The notes beneath the pieces are model-generated. The model had not been told where the DNA came from and ran no database searches. It worked only from the letters and a program-made list of their open reading frames with translations. This document shows, piece after piece, positions 1 through 11,340 of a stretch of 64,000 nt of DNA. Both the position numbers and the translations under genes were made by a program. How positions within the stretch are numbered: position 1 is the first letter of the stretch; each line of letters begins with the position of its first letter. Source of the stretch: Pseudocercospora fijiensis CIRAD86 (taxonomy: Eukaryota; Ascomycota; Dothideomycetes; Mycosphaerellales; Mycosphaerellaceae); the NCBI RefSeq assembly GCF_000340215.1, contig NW_006921533.1, positions 2,902,273 through 2,966,272 of the forward strand, read 5' to 3'.

Positions 1-2494
1 CCTGGCCGTTCGCGAGAGATCCTTCTGACTTCAGCACCTTCGCCGTGAAGCTTGACGGCGCGCTCTAGAGCCGCAGATGGCATCATTTACCAACATTTGC
101 ATCACCGGCGTAGTTCGGAGGTCTGGGCACCGCACCGCGTGTTCCCAAGCTGTCAAGGGAAGCCCTCCCGCTCTGCTGAGTCTGCTCCTGCGCTGCTCCA
201 TTTATCTCGCAAGAACTGCGGTTACCAAATTAGAATTCCATCTCTCTGCCGCCCCCAGGGATATCCTCTACACCGAACTCATCCTTTCTCTTATTAGCCC
301 ACACCTGTTGTTCATCGCCGCCCAGCAGCCTCCCGAGTCTACGCACCCTCGACCGCCGGCCGGTGGCGCCAGCAATCTGCTGCTGCCGCTGCCTCATCCC
401 GCGTGTGCGCAGGCCGCCTGCCTCCTGCATTGTATGTATGTAAGTTATTATTCTGCGGGAAACGGTCTCGGGATCGGTGGCATTCGCAGCCATTGACATT
501 GTCCACCGCGCGGGCCTTTGCCTTGCCTGCACGACACTGCACAGCTCAAGCTTCGCGCTGGCAGTAGCGTTTCCGATATGTGACCAAATCTGGAGCCAGC
601 CCAAGCTGCAACCTGCAACCTCTGCAACCGCTCCACCCTCGGCCCTCGAACATGAGATCTGTGCGTGTGTGCTTTTTTCACGCGCTAACGTTAACTCCTG
701 GACGCATGACTTGCGTTCAGCAGCCATCCTTGCGAAATGCATTGTCCATGTCAGACCTTTTTTACCGCTATCGGCGCATCGACCCACACCCTTGCCAGCC
801 CGAATGTCTGCGGCTGCCTGCCTCCCAGCCTTGCCAAATGATTCGCTGCTCACCTGTATGCTAACTGACCAGCACTCGCGCCTGACGCGAGGAGTCGACA
901 GTCCGCTCCAACATGCACTTGAACGTGTCACAAGGCTGGGAGTCAGTGCTCACGCATCATTGTAGATGATACTCGCTTACCGGCCCACGCAGTTGGCAGC
1001 CCGACCAGCATTACACCGCCTCGACGCTCATTCCTCATGTCCATGCTGGAATGCCATGCGCACCACGAGGCCCTCTTAGCCCCTAAACTCACCTTGGAGT
1101 AATGTCTCCACCTGCTGGAGGCAAAACTAGCAAATTTTGCCTAACCCTCCTTCAATTCTCCGAGCCTGCTGCGCGCGCGCCGATACAGTAGAATGAAGCA
1201 CTGCTGACTTTTCTGCAGATCAGCGTTCGCCAGTTCACTTACGCCTATTGCCGAGCTCGACTAACGTAGCGGGAACCAATTGAGGAGAGCTTTCACCGCC
1301 GACCACTGATGCGGCAACAAGCTTTTGCGAACAACCGAAGGAAGATCTATTTTTTGGGGGGGAGGGCAAGATTCCGGTGGCTTGCAAAGAACCGTGGCAC
1401 GCGGTGCTTTGAGATCTAAACGGCTTTTATCTGGTACTCCAAAGTCTCTTGTAGTGGCAGCGTGCCGACGTCAGACACACTTGCCAGGGATATACTTAGC
1501 TGTCGATCCCATGCGCGCTCATGCACAAGCAACTATGGTATACCTGTGCTTGACGGTTGGTCTTGAGAATGATCCTAGCATTCTTACCAGCCAAACCTAC
1601 AACCGCCTGCATGACATGGCGCGCTTCTTGTTCACACAGCGGCAAGGTTGTTTCCTCCAACAATTCGCTGCGCTCCCCGTCTAGCTCGCCTTATGCCGCT
1701 CGCCAGTGCGCAGCGAAGGAGCCAGGTTCTGAGGGGCTTGTGTCGGGTCTTCCTGCGAGATGTCCTTTCCTTACTTGACGGCTTGCTGTCACGATAGGTC
1801 CACGCTGTTTCACTTGCGCTGTTTCCGGGACGGTGGATAGCAGACCAATGACAGACAGCGCAAGGGGCAAAGGCCTTCCCTTATGATTTCTCGCATGTTG
1901 TTGTCCTTCACGCTGCCTAGCCTGGCTAGCCGTGGTCCGCGCCTGGCCCGAAGGTCGAGCTGCTGCTGCTGCTGCTGCATCTTCTTCATAATCCTCCTCA
2001 GATCTCTCTTGTTATTGCCGGTTGACGTAACACCGAGGCACCTCGTCTCGCCCACCGCAAGTTGAAACGTCCTTGGAAACGTACGAGCCTCTTGGGTCCC
2101 ACGTCTACCGATTATCCGTTTCAACCAACTCCGCGATTTCGCCAGCTGCAATACGGGGCAATCCTTGCGCAATGCAGGCGCTGGCATTATAGGCGGGCCT
2201 CAAGAACGTTTATAACTCCTACATATACTTGTCGATCGGCCAACTCTAAGCGACCAATCTTTTCGGGCGAAGAGAGCCTACCTATTGTGCAATTCGACTG
2301 GCCCATACCCATACCTGGAAGAAATGAGTACTACGTGATACGTCACTTGAACAAGAGGCCCCATCGAAGTCCACTTCAAGCCAAGGTAAACTAGTCACAG
2401 TAGGCGCGCCTACTGGCTGACACTGAATCGATCATTCTTCGGCACCATTGAACCTGCACTTACCGATCAAGAGCCGCGTCGAGTTGGCGGCTGA
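1..2494. other. No convincing gene; GC-rich flank
   Basis: About 2.5 kb in which I find no open frame with recognisable domains, spliceable structure or convincing composition. The longest frame, on the minus strand at 230-931, is of low quality and is discussed among the rejected items. A (CTG)n run lies near 1960-1978. The end of this interval probably holds the 5' UTR and perhaps a first exon of the Myb-like gene that follows. Confidence 0.5.
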
Positions 2495-2569
2495 CACTGG
2501 CTGGGTCGAAGTCGTCTCGGTACTCGTCAAGTCTCTTCGATACAACAACATCCACTTGTCGTCCATCGA

Positions 2570-3847
2570 TTGTTCGGATTCAGGCAGCCGGCAGACTTGA
2601 AGCTTTGTCGACATCCGCCGCCATCGCGTGAGCTGGCCAGCAAGCCAGCAACGGCCGCCAACGTGGATATCTCCTCGTTATTGGAGCGGCCAAAGTCAGC
2701 ATCGTCTCCAGGCAATGCCAGCAATAGCTCCAAGACAACCAGCAGCAGCAGCAGAGTCAGAGACGATACGGCAGGCTCGGCTCAGCTATCAACCATAACC
2801 ACAGCATCAACTCCAGCACCGTATCCAGGCCCACAATTAGAACCGCACCATCATCACCCAATCCACCACCCAAGCTTCCCTCCCGTGCAGACCATGCAGT
2901 ATGCACAGCATTATCACCCAGGCCCGCAGCACTACCATCCAATGTCGAACTATTCACCTTATCCGCCCACTTCGATGCCAGATCCAAGGCTTGGGCCTCC
3001 GATACCAATCTCGCACATGCCAGGTCCGAGCGGTAACAAGAGACTCGCTCCTCCTCACCCGCATCCGAGCGAAACACCGGCCAAGAAGAAGCAATCGAAA
3101 TGGACCGCCGACGAAGATCGATCGATCATCGAGCTACGAGGGAACGGTATGAAATGGGAAGACATTTCAAAGCACTTACCTGGGCGAAGCGCGATCAGCT
3201 GTAGATTGCGCTTCCAAAACTACCTTGAGCGACGCTCCGAGTGGGACGAGGAGAAGAAGAACAAGCTCGCTCGACTCTATGAGAGGTGGGTCGTTCATCT
3301 CGGAATTAAATGTGGCATTCTAGGCTAACGGTCAGCGTGTAGGTTCAAGAAGGACATGTGGGAAAAGATCTCCAAAGAAATGCAATTACCTTGGCGAGCA
3401 GCCGAAGCCATGCACTGGCAAATCGGCGAGATTGAGATGGCTCAAAGAGCAAACGTGCCGGTATTCCACCTCGCTGGCCAGCAACCGGGTTCGTCTCAAG
3501 CAGGCCCAGGTTCCGAGGGAGGATCGAGCACGTCTCCGTTATCAGGCGGTGGACCCCCATTGAGCGGAATCGCATATTCGCACACGCACAACCATAGTCT
3601 GCCCCAAGTGCAACAGCCCATCTCTCACCCCGTCTCTCCGGTCCAGTCGAGACTACGGCGTAGCAGCGACGATTCTTCTCCCGGCGGACCGTCACTGCGC
3701 CGTCGCGCCGATTCTGCACGCTCGGTGCCAAATTCCACCACGCTCAGCCGAGCACCATTGCCGCCGCTCGCCGACGTCACACGTCCTCCGGGACACGCTA
3801 TACGCTACACCCTACCGCCAGTAGTGACATCGTCCGAGCGACGATGA
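2570..3847 (+). CDS. Myb/SANT-like DNA-binding protein, 5' end unresolved
   Basis: This is a putative nuclear transcription factor. Two exons join across an intron at 3286-3342 (GT..AG, branch CTAAC near 3324), which restores the frame as YER|FKKDMWEK. A low-complexity N-terminus rich in Ser, Pro and His leads to a basic KKKQSKW stretch and one Myb/SANT repeat (KWTADEDRSIIELRGNGMKW, then ISKHLPGRSAISCRLRFQNY). A second helix-rich segment, ending WRAAEAMHWQIGEIEMA, spans the splice. The Pro/Ser-rich tail is disordered. The frame is open from 2495, but no ATG precedes 2894 although the residues before it (DISSLLERPKS) look genuinely coding. A short upstream coding exon is therefore likely. The family call is firm; target genes are unknown. 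Confidence 0.8.
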
Positions 3848-4458
3848 AAGTCTTCGTTTCAACTATTTTCGCATAGCACACGGAGCGAATCTTTTCGGGT
3901 CTGCAATATCGCATTTGCATCAGCGGAATGAGACTACGACTTGACGCATGCATATAGAGCCGCACGGTCTCTTCGCAAAAATTTATGTACAACAGCTGAC
4001 GATATGACGAGACGATTTGTAGAATAGGCATGACTTAGTTAGACAGGAGAGCAGTTGAGGCGATTTGAGCAACGAATGTTAATGCCGTTAGATTCAGCAT
4101 CGGAATCCGAGCAGAAGGACTGTCGCTCGACGTTGAAATAAAATTTGTGCTCCCGAGACACAGTGCACTGGTCATTTGTGTTGCGTTTGTTTGACTTTGA
4201 CCACAAAATACACCGGCCACCGTCATCACGGGACACACATTGAGCGGGTAGATCCGGCTTGGCGCAAGACGTCCTGTAGCGAGCGAGCGGGCGAGAGTGC
4301 CAGGGGTGGTATGACCTGGAACCGTTTCAATTGGCAGCAACATGGGCCTGCGGCCTTAATAGTCTCGACATGTTCTGTTCTCAGGCAGCGCATTCCACAT
4401 ACGCAGCTCTCTGTGATCGGGAGCGTGCGCGCATCACATTCCTCGCGAAACAATTATA
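3848..4458. other. Intergenic, Myb 3' end to HOOK 5' end
   Basis: A stretch of 611 bp between two plus-strand genes. It should hold the terminator of the Myb-like gene and the promoter of the HOOK gene. I see no RNA gene, repeat or coding exon in it. Confidence 0.5.
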
Positions 4459-6357
4459 ATGGCATCCTCTGCCTCGGACTCGGAGTCGACGCTGGGCGAG
4501 AGCTTATTGGCGTGGGTGAGGTCGTTCGAGGAAGGCGGCAGAGTTGAGCAACTGGGCGAGTTGGGAGACGGCAAGGTGTTGTGGGCGATCTTGCAGGATG
4601 TAGACCCAGACTACTTTTCCGAAGCGCTGCCCGAGCCGGACATTGGTGCTGCGAGTGACTGGACGCGCAAGTGGCAGAATCTCAAACACCTGGAGAAGCA
4701 GTTGTCCATCTACTACCGTGATGTGTGCAATGGTCAGGCCGTGCCCGGCGCTGCAGGTGCGCCGGATCTGAAGGCCATAGCCGCAGATGCATCGGTGCCG
4801 CAGTTGGAAAGATTGATCATGGAAATTATCCGTGCTGCTATGGCCTCACCAGAGTCAAATCAGCGCATGGGAAAGAGACTGCTTGGGCTGGGCAATGAGC
4901 ATGCGATGGCGATCGCATATGAGATCAGAAGCATGCAGGACGCCGAGATACCCGATTCAGAGACTGTCAGTAGGGATGAGTCGGCGTATCAGTCCGAGCA
5001 GGAGCTAGCGGAGAGGCCAAAAGAGCAAGGCTCAAAGCAGAATGGAGGCCTCTTTGGAGACCCTCTCTTGGAGCGAGAAGAGGAATTGCTGCAGGCACAA
5101 GCTACCATTGAGAAACTGCAGGCCAGCCACGCAGAACTCCAGAGGCAGCTCCAAGCACTGCGACAGGATAAGGAGCAGCTTCAGGAAGCCTTCGATGCTT
5201 ACAGATCGGAGATCAACAAAGGAGGACGAAAGGCCGGGGCAGACGATGATCTGAAGAAGCTTCAACGACAGGCAGACAATGACAGGGCATATATCGATGA
5301 TCTCGAAAATCAGCTGCAGGCCTCGCGCAATGCTGTGGAATCATATGAGCGACAGATCCAGAAGTACAAAGAAGACGGGGAGAATGGGCAGAAGCTACGC
5401 GACGACCTCCAGGTCTTGCGAGCCGAGAACGAGGACTTGAACCAAAAGGTCAAAGCGAACGAGAATCTCAAGAAGAAGATACAAGCACTCCAGGAGCAGG
5501 ACAAAGCGAACGCTTCCTTGCGGGAAGAGCTCAAAAGCGCCAACGAGAAGCTTGAAGAGCTAGACCGATTGAAGCATCAGCAAGCTTCTCTGGAGAAGGA
5601 AATCATCGAGAAGAAGGGCTTGATTCGAAACCAGGAATACCAAATCAATGAATTGACAACCACTCGAAAGCACGCAGAGTATGACGCGCGAGTGCTTGCT
5701 CAGAAGCTCGAAGCTGCTCGTGAACGCCAAGAGCGAGATCATGAAGCCATTGAGGAATTGCGAGCGAAGCTGCAAAATGAAGGCCTCGAGGACGACATCG
5801 ACCTCGAAACCGTCGAGCCCAAGAAAGAACCAGCTCAAGAAGATGATGATAAGAAGCCGACTGCGAAGAAAACAGATGAGACCAAGCACTTCAACGAGAA
5901 AATCGCCCTGCTTGAGAAACAACTCGAAGCCGCGGATGCCCGATTGAAGCAAGCTTCCGAACGAAATGCCGCATTTGAAGAAAAAAGTCGTGGCCGGGAC
6001 GAAGCAACAGCGCAGTCGGACAAAGTGCAGAAGGAGCTCGAAGAACGGGAAGACACGATTGCACAACTTCGCAAGGAGCTTGAACATTTACAGAAGCAGC
6101 CTAAAGAAGCACCTCCACCGCAAGACGTGGCGATGCTGCAGAGAGAGAACCGTCTGATGGTCACCGCATGGTACGATCTTTCGAGTCGATTGCAGAATAA
6201 TGGCGTGTCGTTGGGTCGCAGGAGGCCGGAGCCGAAGAGCTGGATCGGTAAACAAAGGGCGGCTGTTGGGCCTCCTCATAGCAATATCGTAAGTTGATGA
6301 TTTCTTCGAGTCCCGCTAGTTACGTTCAATTGCTGATATTCTTATCAGCATCGATAG
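4459..6357 (+). CDS. HOOK family microtubule/dynein adaptor (HookA-like)
   Basis: HOOK proteins link early endosomes to dynein in filamentous fungi. The first ~150 residues form the calponin-homology-like HOOK domain (LLAWVRSFEEGGRVEQLGEL, then WTRKWQNLKHLEKQLSIYYR). Residues ~205-570 are almost uninterrupted heptad-type coiled coil, and an Arg-rich tail (SLGRRRPEPKSWIGKQRAAV) closes the protein. The open frame runs on to 6297, but a GTAAGT donor at 6289 and a TTATCAG acceptor ending at 6348, with a CTGAT branch point, define a 60-bp phase-0 intron. The real C-terminus is then SNI|HR and a stop at 6357, giving about 613 residues. The start ATG is the first in frame and follows an A-rich leader. 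Family assignment is solid; partners are inferred from Aspergillus HookA. Confidence 0.9.
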
Positions 6358-6360
6358 AAC

Positions 6361-6379
6361 GAGAGAGAGAGAGAGAGAG
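6361..6379. repeat. (GA)n microsatellite
   Basis: An uninterrupted GA dinucleotide run immediately after the HOOK stop codon, in its 3' UTR. Confidence 0.95.
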
Positions 6380-6692
6380 CCTCATGTAGCATTTCCTGGT
6401 GTTGTGTTGTGCATTTGCTTTAACTGCCCTATACCCATAGCGAGTTTGAAGGTTGGTGATGGCTATTTAGAAAGATCAATACGAACCGTTGTTGATTACG
6501 AAACTCTTACATGCCTAGCTTCACCTCACGCGGATGAGTGCTTCATGGACCTTATCAATCGCAAGTCATGGGATACAAAGCCTCGCTGATACAGCACACA
6601 CGGAATCAAAACAGCAGAGGTAGCACGAAGCGCAGAGTGACCTCAAATCACAGTCCGAGAGAAGAATTGTGTCGACAAACAAGGATTCAATG
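6380..6692. other. Intergenic between convergent genes
   Basis: About 310 bp separate the HOOK gene and the minus-strand ARS-binding-protein gene. Only 3' UTRs and polyadenylation signals are expected; nothing else is visible. Confidence 0.5.
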
Positions 6693-9011
6693 CTACAGCA
6701 CCGCGTCTATGATCCTTTCAAGCATCCGCTTCTTCAATCTGTCCGCTTCGCCCTTGGCTACATTTGCCGCAAACTCCATAGCTTTGCATCTCGACCTCCA
6801 GTCAATGTGATCTTCGCCGGCGGGCCTCGCAGCCGCCGCACTGTGTGCGATTTCACGCATGCTATCTTCGATCCAGCCATCTTTGTCCATCTTATACATA
6901 GCCTCTATACTCTTCCTCAGCACCAAATCATGTAGGGTCTCGGTAGTCTCAGAGGGCATTAATGCGGCGGTCGGAGCAGCCAACGTCAGACCTTTCATCT
7001 CAAAAGCTCCAATACACCCACCCATGCTGACACGCCAAAAGATATCAAAGACTTCTCGCACGCCTTCCTGGTTCTGGTCATATGTTATCTCCTCATACCC
7101 GTCCGCGTCAGTGCGGAAACGTGTTACATTGATCTTCTTGCCGTGTCCAGCCGCGGGGCCTAGAGGCACGTTCGTTTGATCACCAACCCCGAGCCATGAT
7201 GCGGCTATAAGTCTCGCCATGTCGTCTTGTGGGTTACTGCTCTCTGCTCTGGGAACATTCAGCCTCTCCAGCATCGAGTCAGCCAGACGCTTTGCCTCGT
7301 CACCACTCAAACGATTTTGTCGTCCACTGAGATCGGCTCGAAGGACATCACTCGTGAGAACTCGCTTTAGTGCTTCAAAAGAAAAGCCACTAGTTGAGTT
7401 TCTCATCGGGTAGCCTTGTTGCATTAAAGGTGGTCCAGCTCCTGGTTGTGGGTGTTGTAGTGGTGGCCCAAACCCTCTCGTGGGATCATCTGAATCACTT
7501 CTAGTCTCGAGCTCCCGAGCTTCTCCATTGACCTGCAAAGCCGGAGGAGTTGCAAGTCTCACTAGACCTCCTGTGTGCTGTGGGACCTGAAGCGATAATC
7601 TTCCAGGTCGGCCTTCTCCTCCTGAAGACTGAAACCCAGCCTGCGGCATTTGAGGCGATGAGTGCTCGACGCTAGGCTGTCTTTCTTGCAGCAGCCCACT
7701 GAAAGCTTTCTTGTCATTCCCAGGATCAACGGGAAAAGTGTTGAAGGGACCATCTTGTGTGTTTCGGCTAGCAGGAGGTCTGCCGCGCGGTTTAGCGCCC
7801 GGTGCACTGGTGGAAGGCCAGGCACTCGACACCGCAGGTCCATGCCGTCGTCTTTTCCGAGATGAAGGCGTGACGGCAGACTTTGGCTCTCCATCGAATG
7901 CTGCATCGATGTGGGCAGACATCGATGTTGACAGAGCAGTCATAGGGTGGGGTGTGCCTGGCGTGTGCGATTGACCAAGTTGCCATCTCAAATGGGAGTT
8001 TGCTGAGGCTGGCACCGCCGAAGACGAGGCTCGTGCCGACCATGGAGCAAAGCTCTGTGGTGTTACAGCGGAAGCTACAGCCCAAGGATCGTGATAATTA
8101 TCTGGATGAGCACTCATGGGCAATGCAGACATCGGCGCAGCAGAGTAAGACGCGACGCTCTCGGTCAGTTTTGGTTGTTTGCTGGCAGACTCGGCATCAG
8201 CATTCTCTTCTTGCTCTGTCTCGGAGTTGCGACGTCGCCCTCGTTTTGGTCTGAAAGACGGATCAAGAGCTCTAATAGCAAGATCTTCCTCCGCCATGAC
8301 ACCGTCTCGACCAGAAGCAGGATAAGGGTCACTGGGTGGAGGTATTTCCGTGAAGTAGGAATGCTGTTTGCCCAGGAGATACTCGAAGAAAGAATCGATG
8401 TGCATTGCACGCATCCATCGCTTCAGACGAACACTATACTGTTGGACTTTCTGTACAGATTGGCCTTTGGAGAGATCGGGCGCTTCAACGCCAAGATCAA
8501 GTGCAAGCTGACCCCATGTCTTGATCTCTTTGGCATCGAATTTTTTGATGAGCTCGAAGAGCTTCAATACTTCGAAGTCCTTGCTATCGCTTTTCGGCGG
8601 GCTTTCGAAATTAGCCCTAAGTGTCGTTGTATCGACATCCAAGGGGAAGTTGGGATTACAGTAAAGGATGTAGTCTACAAATGCCTGGGTGATCGTGCTT
8701 GCAGATACATCTCGTGATGGAAGCTGTCTATCGCTAGGTTTGAAGCCTGCAGAATATGTCCGTCCTGGTGAGGCACTGTTCATACGAGGAGATGTACCAG
8801 CCGGCGGTTGCATGGTTCCCATACTTTCTGGTGAAGAATGACTCTTATGTGAGGAGGGGCGAGATATCGGCGTGCGGGCGCCGGGATGTAGGTGCTGATT
8901 GCTCTGCAGACTTGGATCAATGCCGTATACGGGTGCTATAAAAGCCTGGCTATTTGGGTTTCCCTCGACATGGTGGTACTGCTGCTTACTATTACTGTGA
9001 TGCCGAAACAT
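6693..9011 (-). CDS. ARS-binding protein 2 (Abp2)-like DNA-binding protein
   Basis: Members of this family are related to fission yeast Abp2, which binds AT-rich replication origins. The diagnostic region lies at about residues 104-255 and includes FVDYILYCNPNFPLDVD, KTWGQLALDLGVEAPDLSKG and RLKRWMRAMHIDSFFEYLLG. It is followed by a basic RPKRGRRR patch and an AT-hook-like KPRGRPP. The remainder is Ser/Pro-rich and disordered, apart from a more ordered C-terminal domain (~residues 575-772). The frame can be extended to 9020 only with a GTG, so I place the start at the ATG at 9011, giving 772 residues in one exon. The His/Gln-rich N-terminus is typical of fungal regulators. Whether it acts in replication or transcription cannot be told from sequence. 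Confidence 0.85.
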   Translation of the reverse strand: MFRHHSNSKQQYHHVEGNPNSQAFIAPVYGIDPSLQSNQHLHPGARTPISRPSSHKSHSSPESMGTMQPPAGTSPRMNSASPGRTYSAGFKPSDRQLPSRDVSASTITQAFVDYILYCNPNFPLDVDTTTLRANFESPPKSDSKDFEVLKLFELIKKFDAKEIKTWGQLALDLGVEAPDLSKGQSVQKVQQYSVRLKRWMRAMHIDSFFEYLLGKQHSYFTEIPPPSDPYPASGRDGVMAEEDLAIRALDPSFRPKRGRRRNSETEQEENADAESASKQPKLTESVASYSAAPMSALPMSAHPDNYHDPWAVASAVTPQSFAPWSARASSSAVPASANSHLRWQLGQSHTPGTPHPMTALSTSMSAHIDAAFDGEPKSAVTPSSRKRRRHGPAVSSAWPSTSAPGAKPRGRPPASRNTQDGPFNTFPVDPGNDKKAFSGLLQERQPSVEHSSPQMPQAGFQSSGGEGRPGRLSLQVPQHTGGLVRLATPPALQVNGEARELETRSDSDDPTRGFGPPLQHPQPGAGPPLMQQGYPMRNSTSGFSFEALKRVLTSDVLRADLSGRQNRLSGDEAKRLADSMLERLNVPRAESSNPQDDMARLIAASWLGVGDQTNVPLGPAAGHGKKINVTRFRTDADGYEEITYDQNQEGVREVFDIFWRVSMGGCIGAFEMKGLTLAAPTAALMPSETTETLHDLVLRKSIEAMYKMDKDGWIEDSMREIAHSAAAARPAGEDHIDWRSRCKAMEFAANVAKGEADRLKKRMLERIIDAVL

Positions 9012-10001
9012 AGCTGGCACAGGATCTCAGCTGAGACTTTGGGATGCCCATCACAGGCCAGCCAGACCAGCTGCAGCGGCCGTCTCGTGTGCGTATGAGT
9101 GAGTGAGTGAATTTCTGATCTAACCAAGGCTGAGGGTTTCCAATTTGCCTTCTATATTGTCCAAAGGAGGAATTTAGCTGGTTGAGAAATGATGTTAAGT
9201 TGACAAGAACGTTGGAGGCTGAGAAAAGCCCCGCTTCGGAATTGTCGGCCGAGGCCAATTGGCAGGGATATCGCGGTCCGACTAGTCTCGCAGCTCAGAC
9301 GCATCCATGGATCCGTTTGTTCATCCTCGAGCTCGCCCTGACGTAGATTCAGCGTTCTCTTCAACATTCTGCCGACTCACGAGCTTTTCACTGGGACAGC
9401 TAGCTCATCGACGTGTCTGTTGGGGCAATGATGGCCCTTGGAAGGAGCGCGATAGGTTGACCACGCCTCGCAATTGACAGACCACTTACGAGTCGTCGTA
9501 CTAGGCACAAGCTGTTTCCCAAGCGCATCATGATCTGATAGAACTCAGCTTAATCAATGGGAATAAAGCGCTCGAGCAGCAGATCTAGTCCAAGCTCGGT
9601 GGTGGGTGTCTTTGCTGGAAAAGACCACCAATGGCTTCACATCTAAACTTCTTCTGAACGAAGACGTCATTCTGAGAATGGGTGCTTCAGCCCAGCCTTT
9701 GGCATTAGATCTGATGATGCTTGTCATATTTGCTACCCAGAAGCTGCAGGATATAAAGTTACTAAGCTGTTCAGCGATTCGAGCGTTGATGAAGACGTTA
9801 TTGAAGCTGTTGCAGGGCCACAGCAGATATTTAGTTCCGATACCTGACTAGAGTCTGATGCTGCACCTGGTATGTTCCCATTGCAGGTACCTAACTGCCC
9901 CCTGATATCGGGTTGAGGGCATGTCGCATGTCACACGCCGCATCCGTTCCTTTCGGAGAGGGGAACAAGGCTCTGGATGAAGAGTCGCGGCCGAGAGTCA
10001 A
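9012..10001. other. Intergenic, ~1 kb
   Basis: This is the promoter side of the Abp2-like gene and the 3' side of UPRT. A short plus-strand frame at 9606-9851 has no recognisable features. No RNA gene or repeat is seen. Confidence 0.5.
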
Positions 10002-10760
10002 TCACTTTCCGAGAGTCAAGTAAAGCCTGTCTCCGATGTCTCCAAGGCCAGGCTTGATCATGCCATTGCTGTCCGTCTCTGCATCGACACCACCGACCCA
10101 AAGCTCTACACCTTCCGGCCAAGCAGCAGCGGCGCGTTGCAGTCCTGTCTGGCTTGCCAGGACCGAGATGGATATGATGCGCTGCACGCCCCAATCGCGC
10201 AATGTCTCTATCGCTGCACAGACCGTCGAACCGGTTGCGATGATTGGATCGACAATGATTGCCAATTCCGCAACACTAGAAGTATCGCCGGCTTTATGGT
10301 ATGGCAGGTTGTTATAGTATTCCACTGGCTGGAGCGTGCTCTTCTCACGATACATTCCCAGATGATGAACAGATACCGGCGAAGGCAGTAGCGACTGTAC
10401 AGCGTCTACCATACTGAGTCCCGATCTGAGGATGGGCACGAGACTGATCTTGGCGGGCGAAACATGTTCGGTAGCATATGCGTATCCTAATGGCGATTGA
10501 TCCTACACGAATGACATAAGACGGTTAGCTTGCGAGCTGCTCGACTATGGTCAGCCTAGGCTGGCTGAGAGAATTGGACAATGACTTACTGTTCCCGTTT
10601 GCTCGACTTGTAGGCCATGAGCGAAAGCTTCACAACCCACTATGGTCGCGATGTCGTGGATGAGGGAGTGTGTATCTTTGGCGTTGGTCGAAGCCGACCT
10701 GAGCTGGCTCAACTTCGCACGAGCGCAGGGGTGTGACGAGACGTGGACATTGGAGGACAT
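10002..10760 (-). CDS. FUR1: Uracil phosphoribosyltransferase
   Basis: This cytosolic pyrimidine-salvage enzyme converts uracil and PRPP to UMP. Two exons, 10590-10760 and 10002-10502, are separated by an 87-bp intron (GTAAGT donor, GTGTAG acceptor). Joining them in phase 0 gives VEQTGT|DQSPLGYAYATEH and a 223-residue protein, the usual family length. The PRPP-binding loop is VDPIIATGSTVCAAI, and the uracil-binding C-terminal motif is PGLGDIGDRLYLT. The effector/dimer region SLVPILRSGLSMVDAV is also present. The start ATG is the first in frame and follows a short leader. The gene is divergent from the fluoride exporter at 14659, and a Mutator-like transposon now sits in the shared upstream region. 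Confidence 0.95.
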
Positions 10761-11100
10761 GGTGTAGGCTCAGGCAGGAACGAGAGAGAGGTATTCAATC
10801 ATATGGCAGGCGTACAGCTTCTGTGAGGGCTCGAGGATGATGAGAGCGTTGTTTGCGCATACTAAGGCTTATCGTATGCTGAAGCGAAGGTGGAAGCTGG
10901 CCTATCTCCGAGCCCAAACAAAGATCAGCGCGGGAAGGAAGCAAGCACAGCGGATCTCGCCTCAGCCGTTGTGCCAGGGGCCAGGGCCCAGCCTGAGCCA
11001 ACAGCCAAAGCCCAAGCCACGATCAAATCGTGAAATGCGTCAAATTATATTAAGCTTCGCCGCCCGAGAAACTATACCGGTACTCCTCCCCTCCGGATTT
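10761..11100. other. UPRT upstream region, to the transposon junction
   Basis: About 340 bp of unmutated, GC-rich sequence between the UPRT start codon and the left target-site duplication of the Mutator-like element. It probably contains the UPRT promoter. No clear motif is identified. Confidence 0.5.
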
Positions 11101-11109
11101 GTTTCTCTT
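11101..11109. repeat. Left 9-bp target-site duplication
   Basis: GTTTCTCTT lies directly outside the left inverted repeat and recurs exactly at 14495-14503. A 9-bp duplication is the hallmark of Mutator (MULE) insertion. Confidence 0.95.
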
Positions 11110-11163
11110 CCTCGATACTAAACCGAGCCCTAGCTACCCGCCCGAGCCCTAGCATAACCCGAG
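11110..11163 (+). repeat. MULE left terminal inverted repeat
   Basis: These 54 bp match the reverse complement of 14441-14494 with two mismatches, both of CA to TA type. Confidence 0.95.
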
Positions 11164-11340
11164 GCTAGCACTATTATAGAATCAGCTTTATATAGAATTA
11201 CGTGCTCTTTCTACCTAATATAGGCTATTTCCGTTCTTAGTTAGTGTTATCGACGGGCGCGTAGCGCGTTACCTAGAAAGGAATTCTACTCGAATCTACT
11301 ATATACCTAAAATTCGCATTTCTTCCCCCTTTTATAGTAG

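Noticed and set aside
230..931. Minus-strand frame of 233 codons
   Set aside because: It starts without a good ATG context, is Arg/Gly/Ala-rich, shows no domain, and only its last ~35 residues look protein-like. I could not build a spliced gene around it.
9606..9851. Plus-strand 81-residue frame between the Abp2-like and UPRT genes
   Set aside because: No domain, no splice partner and no conserved feature; consistent with a chance frame.
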